A stretch of DNA of 52,500 nucleotides from Planctomycetota bacterium. GTDB taxonomy: Bacteria > Planctomycetota > UBA1135 > GCA-002686595. Both the position numbers and the translations under genes were made by a program. The DNA lies in assembly GCA_029250885.1 (NCBI GenBank), contig JAQXEK010000077.1, forward strand, positions 1-52,500, given 5' to 3'. Below are positions 19,728 through 29,524 of this stretch, in pieces (within the stretch, counting starts at the first letter, position 1; the number at the start of each line of letters is the position of its first letter). The notes under the pieces were generated by a model, which was not told the origin of the DNA, searched no databases, and saw only the letters and a list, made by a program, of their open reading frames with translations.

Positions 19728-20282
19728 TTAGACGGCCTCCACTTCCCAGTACTCCAATTCGACAGGGGTCGGTCGACCGAAGATGGTGACGATCACCCGG
19801 ACTGTACCTTTGTCCGGATTGATTTCATCGACGGCTCCATCGAAGCCATCGAAGGCCCCTGATTTGACTTTTACAACATCGCCTTTCTTGAGGCCAATGG
19901 CCACCTTAGGACGATCTTCGGATTCGCTCATACGAGCAAGGATCGAAGCAACCTCGTCCTCGGGGATCGGGGTGGGTTCGCCACCCATTCCGAGGAATTC
20001 TCCGAAGCCGCGCGTTGACTTGAGGGTCGAACGCGCCTTGATTGCTTCGGGACACTCGGGATCCGACAGATCCGCTTGGATCATCAGGTACCCCGGGTAG
20101 AGCTTCTTTTTGACGATGCGCTTCTTACCAGCGCGAAGGTCAGTCACCTTTTCCACTGGGACCAGGATCTGGGGGATGTTCCCCTCCAATCCGGCAGCAG
20201 CAAGGCGCTTGATGAGTTGCTTGCAGACCGAGTCTTCACGACCGGCCTGGCAGCGAGCAAAGTACCACTCGTAGGCAGCCAT
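19728..20282 (-). CDS. nusG: Transcription termination/antitermination protein NusG
   Basis: NusG (184 residues) links RNA polymerase to S10 or Rho. The NGN domain begins [20 protein letters not shown] and includes [20 protein letters not shown] and [17 protein letters not shown]. The C-terminal KOW domain is [20 protein letters not shown] with [20 protein letters not shown] (about 130-176). The start overlaps the secE stop by 1 base (TAATG), the classical secE-nusG coupling. Confidence 0.97.
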   Translation of the reverse strand: MAAYEWYFARCQAGREDSVCKQLIKRLAAAGLEGNIPQILVPVEKVTDLRAGKKRIVKKKLYPGYLMIQADLSDPECPEAIKARSTLKSTRGFGEFLGMGGEPTPIPEDEVASILARMSESEDRPKVAIGLKKGDVVKVKSGAFDGFDGAVDEINPDKGTVRVIVTIFGRPTPVELEYWEVEAV

Positions 20283-20716
20283 TAGGAGCCTCCACCGTTA
20301 AGGATGTAGTCAGAGATACGGCTAAGTATCACGTCCGATCCGGCCAGGAAGGCCATCAGGAAGAGAACAAAGCCGATCACGACGATAGACGAGTTGACCA
20401 CTTCGGGCATCTTCGCCCAGGTCACCTTTTGCAATTCGGACTCCGTCTCAATGAGGAGGTCGGCAAGCTTGGGAGTCTGGTGCCAGCGGAAGAGCAAAAT
20501 GAACCCCACAAGGAACAGACCGGTCGAGACCAAGAAGGCTCCAGTCAGGCTCCAGCCAAGAATCGGAATCTTGCCGATAGAAGATTGCATGCTGTCCATG
20601 AACGCATAGAGCGTCACATTTAGAGACATGCAGCCATACAAGAACAGTAGGGCAAGCGTCCAAAACGCCCCCATGCGGACCATTCGTCCTTGTTCGCTCT
20701 TATAGGCTTTCATCAT
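20282..20716 (-). CDS. secE: Preprotein translocase subunit SecE (three-helix form)
   Basis: SecE, an essential partner of SecY, here 144 residues from the ATG at 20714-20716 (MMKAYKSEQGRMVRMGAFWT). A GTG further upstream would give 157 residues but adds an unrelated His/Pro stretch. Two N-terminal hydrophobic segments (about 18-40 and 55-80) precede the conserved SecE core: the amphipathic ESELQKVTWAKMPEVVNSSI helix and the third membrane segment VVIGFVLFLMAFLAGSDVIL. The enlarged multi-helix form resembles the three-helix SecE of Escherichia coli rather than the single-helix minimal form. It is followed by nusG. Confidence 0.93.
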   Translation of the reverse strand: MMKAYKSEQGRMVRMGAFWTLALLFLYGCMSLNVTLYAFMDSMQSSIGKIPILGWSLTGAFLVSTGLFLVGFILLFRWHQTPKLADLLIETESELQKVTWAKMPEVVNSSIVVIGFVLFLMAFLAGSDVILSRISDYILNGGGS

Positions 20717-20788
20717 TGTGGAGTCGGGGTGAGAGTTGCGGTGCTCGAGGCACACCCAGGAGATGGGTGCGATTGAAGTGAGCCGACC

Positions 20789-20947
20789 TTAGAGCTTGCG
20801 CTCGCGGTGGGACGTGTGCTTCCGGCAGAACCGGCAGTACTTGTTCTTCTCAAGCTTGTAGACCGCCTTTTGACGCTTGTGGGTCGTGTAGTTGCGGTTC
20901 CGGCATTCGGAACACACGAGGAACACGTAACGTTCTTTGGTCTTCAT
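20789..20947 (-). CDS. rpmG: 50S ribosomal protein L33 (zinc-binding type)
   Basis: A 52-residue protein read directly from the DNA: it begins MKTKERYVFLVCSECRNRNY, then TTHKRQKAVYKLEKNKYCRF and CRKHTSHRERKL. The CSEC and CRFC cysteine pairs give the C+ (zinc ribbon) form of L33. It lies between tuf and secE, replacing the tRNA-Trp found at the corresponding position in Escherichia coli and matching the tuf-rpmG-secE order of many other bacteria. Confidence 0.96.
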   Translation of the reverse strand: MKTKERYVFLVCSECRNRNYTTHKRQKAVYKLEKNKYCRFCRKHTSHRERKL

Positions 20948-21005
20948 GGGATTCTCTTGGTCCTAGGCCGGCGCTCCGAAATGGATCGCGCAGCGGGGTT
21001 TGCTA

Positions 21006-21045
21006 GGCGCGCCCCCCACAACACACAAGAAGTGGGAGGCGCGTC
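21006..21045 (-). promoter_or_regulatory. Hairpin between tuf and rpmG
   Basis: A 14-base inverted repeat with two mismatched positions, which become G-U pairs or a mismatch depending on strand (21006-21019 with 21032-21045), around a 12-base loop. It starts about 15 bases beyond the tuf stop. No U-run follows. It probably adjusts tuf versus downstream expression or marks a processing site. Confidence 0.5.
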
Positions 21046-21059
21046 CGGCAGGGGATCAT

Positions 21060-22265
<1,206 letters not shown>

Positions 22266-22380
22266 ATCGGGAGTTCCGAAAGTGGGCCGAAGCCCAGGTG
22301 ATGGTTTGACGCCCTCGAAGTGAGTGCGCCGGGTAACAAGTGCGGCCTAGTGGCCGCACAGAAGAATTGAGTTGTTGAAA

Positions 22381-22455
22381 TGGAGCTGCTGGCGGGATTT
22401 GAACCCGCGACCTCTTCATTACCAATGAAGTGCTCTACCACTGAGCTACAGCAGC
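22381..22455 (-). tRNA. thrT: tRNA-Thr (anticodon GGU)
   Basis: A 75-base cloverleaf on the minus strand with encoded CCA. The acceptor GCTGCTG pairs with CAGCAGC, the discriminator is U and the anticodon stem is CTTCA/TGAAG with loop TTGGTAA. The T-arm GCGGG/CCCGC encloses TTCAAAT. It lies 115 bases upstream of tuf and is the last of the four tRNAs. Confidence 0.97.
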
Positions 22456-22526
22456 CAACGCCCAAGAGTCGTGGCGTGCTGCCGGACCCCAGGGGCGGGG
22501 CATAGTCTGGACCAGAGTATCGGGAG

Positions 22527-22600
22527 TGGAGCGGGCGAACGGACTCGAACCGTCGTCATTAGCTTGGAAGGCTAAGGTTCTACCATTGAACTACGCCCGC
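22527..22600 (-). tRNA. glyT: tRNA-Gly (anticodon UCC)
   Basis: A 74-base cloverleaf on the minus strand with encoded CCA. The acceptor GCGGGCG pairs with CGCCCGC, the anticodon stem is TTAGC/GCTAA with loop CTTCCAA, and the T-loop is TTCGAGT. It is third in the tRNA-tuf operon. Confidence 0.97.
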
Positions 22601-22751
22601 ATGAGCGTTTAAGGGTCCACCACCGGGGTTGATCACGAGTTGGGTTTGCGAAGGCCCGCGTGCAATCCGCCCCACCGTGCCGCCCACGCCATAGGCGAAG
22701 CTTGCGGTCAGCCCCTAGCGCACCACGATCGTGGAGACCCAGAGTCTTATA

Positions 22752-22836
22752 TGGTGGGGGAAGCAGGATTCGAACCTGCGAAGGCATGGCCGCCAGATTT
22801 ACAGTCTGGCCTCGTTGGCCGCTTGAGTATTCCCCC
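22752..22836 (-). tRNA. tyrU: tRNA-Tyr (anticodon GUA)
   Basis: An 85-base type II tRNA on the minus strand with a long variable arm and encoded CCA. The acceptor GGGGGAA pairs with TTCCCCC, the discriminator is A and the anticodon stem is CCAGA/TCTGG with loop CTGTAAA. It is second in the tRNA-tuf operon. Confidence 0.97.
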
Positions 22837-23063
22837 ATGGGAGAGTTGCACACCGGCCGGAACGCGGTCCAAACGCGTCGCTTCAACGTGAGGGCCGGCC
22901 CACAAACTTGTGGGCGTGGCGGCCTCAACGGAGCGTCGCTTCCGTCATCTTCCGGTCCAGGTCTCGTTTTCAGTGAGCAGGCAAGGCGACTGGTCGCCAG
23001 GCCGATTCCGGACTAGGTCCGGAGTGTTCTTTTCGTGCTTGCACATGGCACAGGCCATGATTT

Positions 23064-23139
23064 TGGAGCCAGCGGCGGGACTCGAACCCGCAACCGCTTG
23101 ATTACAAATCAAGAGCTCTGCCAATTGAGCCACGCTGGC
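23064..23139 (-). tRNA. thrU: tRNA-Thr (anticodon UGU)
   Basis: A 76-base cloverleaf on the minus strand with encoded CCA. The acceptor GCCAGCG pairs with CGCTGGC, the anticodon stem is CTTGA/TCAAG with loop TTTGTAA, and the T-loop is TTCGAGT. It is the first gene of the tRNA-tuf operon, about 45 bases downstream of the predicted start site. Confidence 0.97.
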
Positions 23140-23188
23140 TTGCAAGGTTGTTGTCCCGAGACGAGGCTTCTCGCACTTGGGGACGGGA

Positions 23189-23216
23189 ATCATAGGGAGC
23201 GGTGCCGCTAGGTCAA
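23189..23216 (-). promoter_or_regulatory. Sigma-70-type promoter of the tRNA-tuf operon
   Basis: On the minus strand: -35 TTGACC (23211-23216), 16-base spacer, -10 TATGAT (23189-23194), followed by a GC-rich discriminator (TCCCGTCCCC). Such discriminators are typical of stringently controlled stable-RNA promoters. The predicted start is near 23182. Confidence 0.78.
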
Positions 23217-23606
23217 CCTATCGTGCGGGTTTTTCCTAAAGTCCCTCAACTTCTTGCTGGGTGGGGGCTCGGGCGCCCTGCGGGATTGGGGAGGTTGGGC
23301 GCTTGGCTTCTCGATCACCAGTCGAGGTCCGGGCCCCTAACGGACGAGGGGGATTAGGACGGATTGAGCGTCACGGGGGCCGCTGTTAAGGGGGTTCCCC
23401 CACCCTGCTGCTAATCGGGGAGCCTCTTTGGGTCGCAACGGCTCAAGGGTGGCGAGGGTGAGCATCGGGCTGTTGTGGGCTGTTGTGGGTGGGCCCTGGA
23501 CGATTAGGGGGACTTAGCCCGGACGCCCAACCGCCCCTACCCGCGCGCAGCGCTAAATCTGGGAGAGCCGCCTCCCCCACGGAAACGCCTGGAAGGCATC
23601 GACCGT
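23217..23606. other. Non-coding GC-rich gap between mutS2 and the tRNA-tuf promoter
   Basis: About 390 bases with no credible gene. It contains a 10-bp tandem repeat GGGCTGTTGT (two copies plus GGG, 23467-23489) and several TTAGG/CCTAA elements, including CCTAA (23336-23340) with TTAGG (23354-23358) and a GATTAGGGGG at 23502-23511. The same GATTAGGGGG decamer occurs upstream of lexA (46497-46506). A short GC-rich inverted repeat (GGGAG/CTCCC, near 23561-23576) after mutS2 may be part of its 3' end. No clear function. Confidence 0.5.
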
Positions 23607-25748
23607 TTAAATGGTGTCGTAGGTCGAGATCTCCTCGAAGCCAACCTCAAACTCGGCCCGGCCTACTTGGATGGTGACCCGGCGCTTGGACTTGAAGATA
23701 CGACGGATCTGACAGCGTTTGCGGTAGCGCGGCACCCAGACGTGGTCGCCCTTCTTAAGCCCCTCGAGGAAGTCCTTGCGCAGGTCGTCTAGGCTCGAGC
23801 CCTCGAGGGTCTCCTCAAGGCTGTCTAAGATGACCTGCATCTCCATGCGGGCGATCTTGGGCATCTGGGGCAGCAGGGTACGCGACTTCACTAGATACGA
23901 CTTGGCGTCCCGGAGACGGCCCTCGATGCCCTGCTGGGCCTCCTTGGCCAGCAGGTTCACCTGGCGGGCCTGGGCATCGCGCTCCTCGCGCAGGCTGCGT
24001 CGCTCGTGCTCGACCTCACCCAGCTTGGCCTCGGCCTTACCGCGCAGTTCTTCGGCCTGGGTGCGGCTCTGGCGCAGGTCTGCGAACAAAGCTTCACGCT
24101 CGCCGCCCGTGTGCCCGGAGGCTTCAAGGCACATGGCAGCACGCTCGAGCAGGTTATTGGGTAGACCGAGGCGCTTGGCGATGGCCAGTGCGCGGGATTC
24201 GCCCGGGATGCCGACGATCAGGTGATACTGGGGCGCTAGGGTCTCGAGGTCGAATTCGGTGCAGGCGTTCTCTGCCCGGCCGTGGCGGTAGGCAACTTCT
24301 TTAAGGCGGCCGAGGTGTGTCGAGACCAGGGAGGGCGCGCCGCGGCGCAGCAGTTCCTCCAGCAGGGCCTCGCCCAGGGCTGCCCCCTCGTCGGGGTCCG
24401 TGCCGCCCCCGAGCTCGTCGAAGAGAGTCAGGGTGCGCGGGCCGGCTCCCCCATCGCCCCGCTCTAGGGCCGCGCGAATGCGAACCAGGTGCGAGGAGAA
24501 GGTCGACAGGTTCTGCTCCACCTCTTGTTCGTCTCCGATGTCCGCGAAGGTGCCCTCATAAAAGGGGACCCGGGAGCCCTCGCTGCAAAGCAGCGGCAGG
24601 CCCAGGCGCACGAAGAGCGCGGCTAAGCCGGCGCTCTTGAGGGCTAGGGTCTTGCCCCCGGTGTTTGGTCCCGTGATCACGATCAGGTCGAAGTCGTCCC
24701 CTAGCCGAAGGTCGATGGGCACGCAGGCGTCGAGCTCTCCATCGCGCTCCTTCTGCACCAGTAAGGGGTGGCGCATGGCCCGCAGGAGCAGCCCTTTGCC
24801 GCCGCTGTCTGTCACTACGCGCCCGCCGTTCTCCAGGGCCCAAAGTGCCGAAAGAGTGCCGATTTCGAACTCTGCCGCCACATTAATCGCATGGTGGAGC
24901 TCAGGCTCGGCGGCGAAGACGAGCCGCGTCAGCTCCATCAAAATACGGTTCACCTCCCGGGTCTCGGTAACGCGCAGGTCGGCCATGCGGTTGCCCGGCT
25001 CGATGACCGCTTCCGGCTCGACGAACAGGGTCTCGCCGCTCTGGCTGCGGTCGTGCACGATGCCCTTGATGCGCCGGCGCTCGCGGGCGCGCACGGCCAG
25101 CACCGGCCGCCCCCCGCGCAGGTGCACGCGGCCCTGCTGGCCCTCCGCCATGGACTTGCGCACCTCGGCTGAGCCCGCGATACGCTTCATCACACGGTCG
25201 ATCTCGCTTTCGAGCTTGGCGATCTTCCGGCGCAGGTCACGCAGGATGCCGGAGGCCTCGTCCACCACTCGGCCGCGGTCGTCGAGGGACTTGTCCAGCT
25301 CGGCGGTCAGCATAACCAGGTCCGGGATCTCCGCACCCAGACGCGCGCAAGCAGGCAGCTCTGGGGCCCGAGCCGAGACCCAACGCCCCAGCTTGGCCAG
25401 AGCGCGCAGGAAGGTCGCCAGGACGCGGAACTCCTCCTCGTCGAGGGCTCGCGTGAAGCGCCTGGCGATCAACAGGATCGGCGCTGGGTCCGTGATACCC
25501 GCCAGAGGCGGCACACGGGTTGAGTCGTAGGGGTTCGAGACGCTGTCCGCGAGCCCGCCCTCGGTGGCGTGGCGCAGCAGCTCGTCGCAGCGGGCCAAAG
25601 CCTCCCGGGCATCGGACTCAGCCCGCGGCTGCAGCTCCTCCAGCGCACGCCGGCCCAAAGCCGAGGCCGCGTGCTTCGCCAGCAGCTCCCGTACCGCGGG
25701 CCAGTCCAGGGCATCCGCCGCAAAGCGCTCCAAGGTCGTGGCGCTCAA
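23607..25748 (-). CDS. mutS2: MutS2-family ATPase lacking a C-terminal Smr domain
   Basis: A 713-residue MutS2 homologue; family members act in recombination control or rescue of collided ribosomes. Core and lever helices span 1-310. The ATPase has Walker A GPNTGGKT (360-367), DIGDEQEVEQNLSTFSSH (403-420) and the TLFDELGGGTDP Walker B region (441-452). A coiled-coil clamp of charged residues covers about 535-610, and the protein ends in a short beta-rich KOW-like segment (GDHVWVPRYRKRCQIRRIFK onward). The Smr nuclease domain normally found after this is absent, making it shorter than the roughly 780-residue form. The start is a TTG whose bases overlap the upstream stop (TTGA), indicating coupling to the membrane protein gene. 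Confidence 0.92.
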   Translation of the reverse strand: MSATTLERFAADALDWPAVRELLAKHAASALGRRALEELQPRAESDAREALARCDELLRHATEGGLADSVSNPYDSTRVPPLAGITDPAPILLIARRFTRALDEEEFRVLATFLRALAKLGRWVSARAPELPACARLGAEIPDLVMLTAELDKSLDDRGRVVDEASGILRDLRRKIAKLESEIDRVMKRIAGSAEVRKSMAEGQQGRVHLRGGRPVLAVRARERRRIKGIVHDRSQSGETLFVEPEAVIEPGNRMADLRVTETREVNRILMELTRLVFAAEPELHHAINVAAEFEIGTLSALWALENGGRVVTDSGGKGLLLRAMRHPLLVQKERDGELDACVPIDLRLGDDFDLIVITGPNTGGKTLALKSAGLAALFVRLGLPLLCSEGSRVPFYEGTFADIGDEQEVEQNLSTFSSHLVRIRAALERGDGGAGPRTLTLFDELGGGTDPDEGAALGEALLEELLRRGAPSLVSTHLGRLKEVAYRHGRAENACTEFDLETLAPQYHLIVGIPGESRALAIAKRLGLPNNLLERAAMCLEASGHTGGEREALFADLRQSRTQAEELRGKAEAKLGEVEHERRSLREERDAQARQVNLLAKEAQQGIEGRLRDAKSYLVKSRTLLPQMPKIARMEMQVILDSLEETLEGSSLDDLRKDFLEGLKKGDHVWVPRYRKRCQIRRIFKSKRRVTIQVGRAEFEVGFEEISTYDTI

Positions 25749-27589
25749 CGTCTTCTCCGCATGGCATAGAGGGAGACCACCAAGGGCTCCTTCAGGGGCT
25801 GGGCAACCTCGACCTCGCCTAGCTTAGTCGGGGTGAAGTCACCTAGAGCCACGAGCCGCTCCTGGTAGCCGCGGATGAATTCGCGGTTCTTGCGGGGCTT
25901 GAGAGCGAACGGCGTGGTCATAAAGATGACCTCGAAGCCCCTGGACCAGGCCTGCAGCTGGTCATCGTGCCAGCCGGGATCCACGCCCTGGAACGTCATG
26001 CACAGGTCTGGGTTTCCGTCGCCGCGCACCAGTCCGGCATCCCTGCGCAGTCGGCCGGGGTCACTGCCGCGGGCGACTGCACCGATGTGCAGGGCGGCCG
26101 GAGAGAGCTCGGTGTTGATCCCAAGCCAGCCGAACTTCGCTGCCGACCCATGGGTGGCCTGCACGGCAAGGACCTCGGTCGCCATGAGGTCGAGCAGTTG
26201 GCTCGCCTCCGCGGAGGCAATACCGTTCGTGGAGAGCGGACGCCAGGGGGCCATGGCCTGGCGCTCGACGATCATGGCCTCTTGGTAGGCGCGGACCTGG
26301 GCCGTGGCCTCGACCTGGGCGGGAGTCACGCCATCCTTGGGGGAGGCGAAGCCGACGGTCTTAGCGAAGAGCAGGTTGCCGTCCAGGCTGGGCATCACCA
26401 GGGCGAGGGCAACGAGCAAGGGTGCCCCGATCAGGGCAGCGTGGCCGCGCAGCACCGGACCCAAGCCATGGGCAAGCCCCAACGCGCCCAAAGCGAAGGC
26501 GAAGGGCGCCGGTCCCAACAGGAAGCGATCGAGGTGGAAGTTGTGCATCGCGATCGGGATGCCCATGGTGAGTAGCACGATCCACAGGCTGCCGACCCTG
26601 CGCGGGGTGCGCACCAACAGGGCCAGGCTAAGTACGAGCCCGACGACCACGGCCAGCAGTGCCCGAGGCGTAGCGAAGAGCCCGATCCCTAGGTCCAACA
26701 GGCGCCGCGCATCCGACACGCGTTCGAGCTGCTGGTTTCCGGCGAGAAAGTCCATAAATGCGGTGCGATGAATCTCTGCTACAGCGCTCCCACCGGGCAG
26801 GGGGAGCAGGAACCACCAGGCGAATGCGACCAGGGGCACCAGGGCAATGCGTAGGGTCGAAAGCGCGAATAGGATCACCGTACGATCTCGAATCGCGAAA
26901 AAAGCGCCCAGGCACACATCGAGGAAGAGGCCCGCGCCAAGCAGCAGGCCGTAGTTAAACTTCGTAAAGAACGCCATGGCGATCAGTACGCCCACGGCGA
27001 GATCGCGACGCCCGCCACCGGGATATCCCATAAGCCTTGTGCGGCGCAGCCAAAGCGCCAGGCAGAAGATCGACACCGTGGCGAAGGGCACCTCCAGGAA
27101 CCAGGTTCCGGAGTAGTCCATGAACAGTGGCGAGAAGAGCCCCAAGCAGAGGGTAAAGAAGGCGGCCAGCTTGCGGGTGGACTCGGCCAAGCCGACGCTG
27201 AGTTCAAAGGAGAGCAGCAGCAGTCCGAGGAGCCCAAGGGACCAGACAAAGCGGCCGACCCGACGACCGAAGTGCTCAGGATTGTCGGCCGCGCCGAACA
27301 ATAGCTCGGCGGCCGCGACCACGGTGGGATAGACGAATGGGTACTGGTTGCAATCGAGGGCGACCCTGGCGGCCTCGCCTAGATCTCCACTGCCTATGGC
27401 GTGGGCCATGTGGGTGGCTGGCAGGCCCACGTGCATGGACTCATCCCAGCCCCAGCTGCGGTCCTCGTTGACCATTAGCACCATCGGAACCGCCAGTACT
27501 AGCCAGACCAAGAGCCAGGGCAGAAAGCGGCGCTCCCCCTGGTCCTTGTCCCCTAGCCGGGCCATAGCGTTTGTTGGATCCGTGGACAT
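25745..27589 (-). CDS. Polytopic membrane protein, GT-C/ArnT-like glycosyltransferase candidate
   Basis: A 614-residue inner-membrane protein with about ten or more hydrophobic segments between residues 24 and 400 and a soluble C-terminal part. After the first membrane helix comes WGWDESMHVGLPATHMAHAI, an acidic first periplasmic loop like the DE motif of GT-C (PMT/ArnT) transferases, followed by NQYPFVYPTVVA. This suggests polyprenyl-phosphate-sugar-dependent glycosylation, but acceptor and donor cannot be read. The C-terminus (about 410-614) matches nothing I recognise. It overlaps mutS2 by 4 bases. Confidence 0.6.
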   Translation of the reverse strand: MSTDPTNAMARLGDKDQGERRFLPWLLVWLVLAVPMVLMVNEDRSWGWDESMHVGLPATHMAHAIGSGDLGEAARVALDCNQYPFVYPTVVAAAELLFGAADNPEHFGRRVGRFVWSLGLLGLLLLSFELSVGLAESTRKLAAFFTLCLGLFSPLFMDYSGTWFLEVPFATVSIFCLALWLRRTRLMGYPGGGRRDLAVGVLIAMAFFTKFNYGLLLGAGLFLDVCLGAFFAIRDRTVILFALSTLRIALVPLVAFAWWFLLPLPGGSAVAEIHRTAFMDFLAGNQQLERVSDARRLLDLGIGLFATPRALLAVVVGLVLSLALLVRTPRRVGSLWIVLLTMGIPIAMHNFHLDRFLLGPAPFAFALGALGLAHGLGPVLRGHAALIGAPLLVALALVMPSLDGNLLFAKTVGFASPKDGVTPAQVEATAQVRAYQEAMIVERQAMAPWRPLSTNGIASAEASQLLDLMATEVLAVQATHGSAAKFGWLGINTELSPAALHIGAVARGSDPGRLRRDAGLVRGDGNPDLCMTFQGVDPGWHDDQLQAWSRGFEVIFMTTPFALKPRKNREFIRGYQERLVALGDFTPTKLGEVEVAQPLKEPLVVSLYAMRRRR

Positions 27590-27681
27590 GGGGCCATCCT
27601 ACCCCGACGGGACGCGCCAAGCAGCCCCCATCGTGTCACTTAGCTGCAACTACGAGCGCTGTCCTGGGGTAGAATGCCGCC

Positions 27682-28887
27682 ATGAGTTCGATCGACCCCA
27701 AGACGGCGCGCTTTGAGACACGCGCGATTCACGCCGGCCAGTCACCAAACCCCGAAAACGGGGCTTTGATGACGCCGGTCTACTTCAACAGCACCTATGC
27801 CCAGCCGGTTCCAGGCGAGCCTCTGCTCGGCTACGAGTATTCGCGCACGACCAACCCGACGCGCACGGCACTCGAGCAGAACCTTGCCTCCCTGGAAAAG
27901 GCCGATTGGGGCCTTTGCTTTGCCTCGGGCATGGCAGCCATCGATTCGCTGCTGTCCCGGGTAGATCCCGGTGACCACATCGTGGCTGGCATTGACCTTT
28001 ATGGTGGCACCTACCGCTTGTTTACGAAGTTCTTCGAGCGCTATGGCGTCAAGTTTACCTTCGTCGACACCACAGACCTGGCCGCCACGGAAGCTGCCGT
28101 CAAGTCGGCTGGCGACAAGATCAAATACCTCTACATCGAGACCCCGTCCAACCCGATGTTGGGCGTGACGGATATCGAGGCCTGCGCCAAGATCGCCCAT
28201 GCCGCGGGCACCCACCTTGTGGTCGACAACACCTTCGCATCCCCCTACCTCCAGGCTCCCCTGGACCTAGGCGCGGACCTGGTGCTGCACTCGTGCACGA
28301 AGTACCTGGCAGGGCACTCGGACGCAGTCGCGGGCGCGATCGTCGGCAACGATCCGGTGCTATGCGAAGAGATCGCCTTCTACCAGAACACCTGCGGCGG
28401 CCAACTCGGCCCCATGTCCTCCTTCCTTGTTATGCGTGGCACCAAGACCTTGGCCCTGCGCATGGATCGCCACTCCGAGAACGCCATGGCGATCGCCAAG
28501 TTTCTCGAGTCCCGAGACGAAGTCGACAAGGTCATCTACCCCGGCCTTGAGTCCCACCCTGCCCACGCCCTAGCCAAGAGACAGATGCGCAGCTTCGGCG
28601 GCATGATCAGCTTCGAGCTTAAGACCGGCGTACCCGGGGGGAAGGCCTTCTCCATGGCCACCCGCGTCTTCACCCTGGCCGAGTCCCTTGGCGGTGTGGA
28701 ATCCCTGGTGGAGGTCCCGCCGATCATGACCCACGCGTCGATCCCCGCGGCGGAACGCCAAGCCGCCGGCATGGCCGACGGCCTTGTGCGCCTCTCCGTT
28801 GGCGTCGAGCACCTCGACGACCTGCTTGCCGATGTCGAGCGCGGACTCGTGGCCGCTGCCCAGGCGACGGAGCCAGCGACGGCGTAA
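27682..28887 (+). CDS. Trans-sulfuration PLP enzyme (cystathionine gamma-synthase/lyase family)
   Basis: A 401-residue member of the Cys/Met metabolism PLP-dependent family. It has the N-terminal FETRAIHAGQSPNPENGALM segment, the active-site arm YEYSRTTNPTR (51-61), SGMAAID (82-88), the cofactor aspartate in VVDNTFASPYLQ (Asp182) and the Schiff-base lysine in HSCTKYLAGHSD (Lys207). The C-terminus has SLGGVESLVEVPPIMTHASI and VRLSVGVEHLDDL. The reaction could be cystathionine gamma-synthase, cystathionine gamma-lyase or methionine gamma-lyase; sequence alone does not decide. It stands alone and is divergent from the membrane protein gene. A TAGAAT 6 bases before the ATG could be a -10 box of a nearly leaderless transcript. 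Confidence 0.93.
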   Translation: MSSIDPKTARFETRAIHAGQSPNPENGALMTPVYFNSTYAQPVPGEPLLGYEYSRTTNPTRTALEQNLASLEKADWGLCFASGMAAIDSLLSRVDPGDHIVAGIDLYGGTYRLFTKFFERYGVKFTFVDTTDLAATEAAVKSAGDKIKYLYIETPSNPMLGVTDIEACAKIAHAAGTHLVVDNTFASPYLQAPLDLGADLVLHSCTKYLAGHSDAVAGAIVGNDPVLCEEIAFYQNTCGGQLGPMSSFLVMRGTKTLALRMDRHSENAMAIAKFLESRDEVDKVIYPGLESHPAHALAKRQMRSFGGMISFELKTGVPGGKAFSMATRVFTLAESLGGVESLVEVPPIMTHASIPAAERQAAGMADGLVRLSVGVEHLDDLLADVERGLVAAAQATEPATA

Positions 28888-28922
28888 CCCGGCGCAAGGC
28901 CATCCGCATGCGAGTGGACAGA

Positions 28923-28960
28923 ACGAAGCGAGGGCGGCCCTAGGGTCGCCCTCGCTTTGT
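28923..28960. terminator. Bidirectional terminator between the PLP enzyme and HU genes
   Basis: A 14-bp stem with one G-U pair (28923-28936 with 28947-28960), with further pairing in the loop around CCCTAGGG. The plus-strand 3' arm carries GCTTTGT and the minus-strand 3' arm GCTTCGTTCTG. It lies between convergent genes and can serve both. Confidence 0.75.
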
Positions 28961-29004
28961 GGGTTGTAGGCAGCCATCCAAGGCCGCTTTTCAAGTCGCC
29001 GTCC

Positions 29005-29421
29005 TTAGCCGAACTTCGAGTCCGGGTTCAAGTTCGGCGGGGTCGAGCGCTCGAAGCCACTCGATGCATTTGGCTTACCGTCCGGCGCCTTCTCGGGCTT
29101 CTTGGCAGCCGCCGCTTCCGGCGTATTCTCGCAGACGTTGAGGCGCATCTTGCGACCGACCTTGAACTTGACCACGCGCTTGGCGGGCACCTGCACCTTC
29201 TCCAAGGTGCGCGGGTTCTGGGCCGAGCGCGCAGCACGCTCCTTGACCTCGAACACACCGAACTCGCGGAACTCGAGTCGATGGCCAAGGGCCAACTCGT
29301 CGATGATGCAATCGAGGAAGTTCTGAATCACGTCCTTTACCAGGACCTTCTTCACGCCAAGATCCGCTGCAATGCGGTTGACGAGTTCCTTCTTCGTTGT
29401 GGTTCCGTTCTGCTCGCTCAT
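29005..29421 (-). CDS. hup: HU/IHF-family DNA-binding protein with C-terminal tail
   Basis: A 138-residue HU-family nucleoid protein. The core spans residues 10-95: KKELVNRIAADLGVKKVLVK, VIQNFLDCIIDELALGHRLE and FREFGVFEVKERAARSAQNP, the last containing the DNA-bending arm where the intercalating proline (RNP) is conserved. Typical HU is about 90 residues; the extra 40 or so residues form a low-complexity Lys/Pro/Ala tail (EAAAAKKPEKAPDGKPNASS), probably disordered. There is no Shine-Dalgarno: the start is preceded by a C-rich stretch. A TTGACG promoter lies upstream. Confidence 0.93.
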   Translation of the reverse strand: MSEQNGTTTKKELVNRIAADLGVKKVLVKDVIQNFLDCIIDELALGHRLEFREFGVFEVKERAARSAQNPRTLEKVQVPAKRVVKFKVGRKMRLNVCENTPEAAAAKKPEKAPDGKPNASSGFERSTPPNLNPDSKFG

Positions 29422-29464
29422 AGGGGGGGTGGTGATGGGAGTGGCCTCACCTGGGGACCTCCCG

Positions 29465-29493
29465 ATTCTCAGATGGCACTAACCTTTCGTCAA
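29465..29493 (-). promoter_or_regulatory. Probable sigma-70 promoter of the HU gene
   Basis: On the minus strand: -35 TTGACG (29488-29493), 17-base spacer, -10 GAGAAT (29465-29470). The predicted start is near 29458, giving a leader of about 37 bases. The -35 box matches the TTGACN pattern of the ribosomal promoters in this window. Confidence 0.55.
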
Positions 29494-29524
29494 GTAAGAA
29501 CTTGCGTCAGTTTGCACCAGAGTC

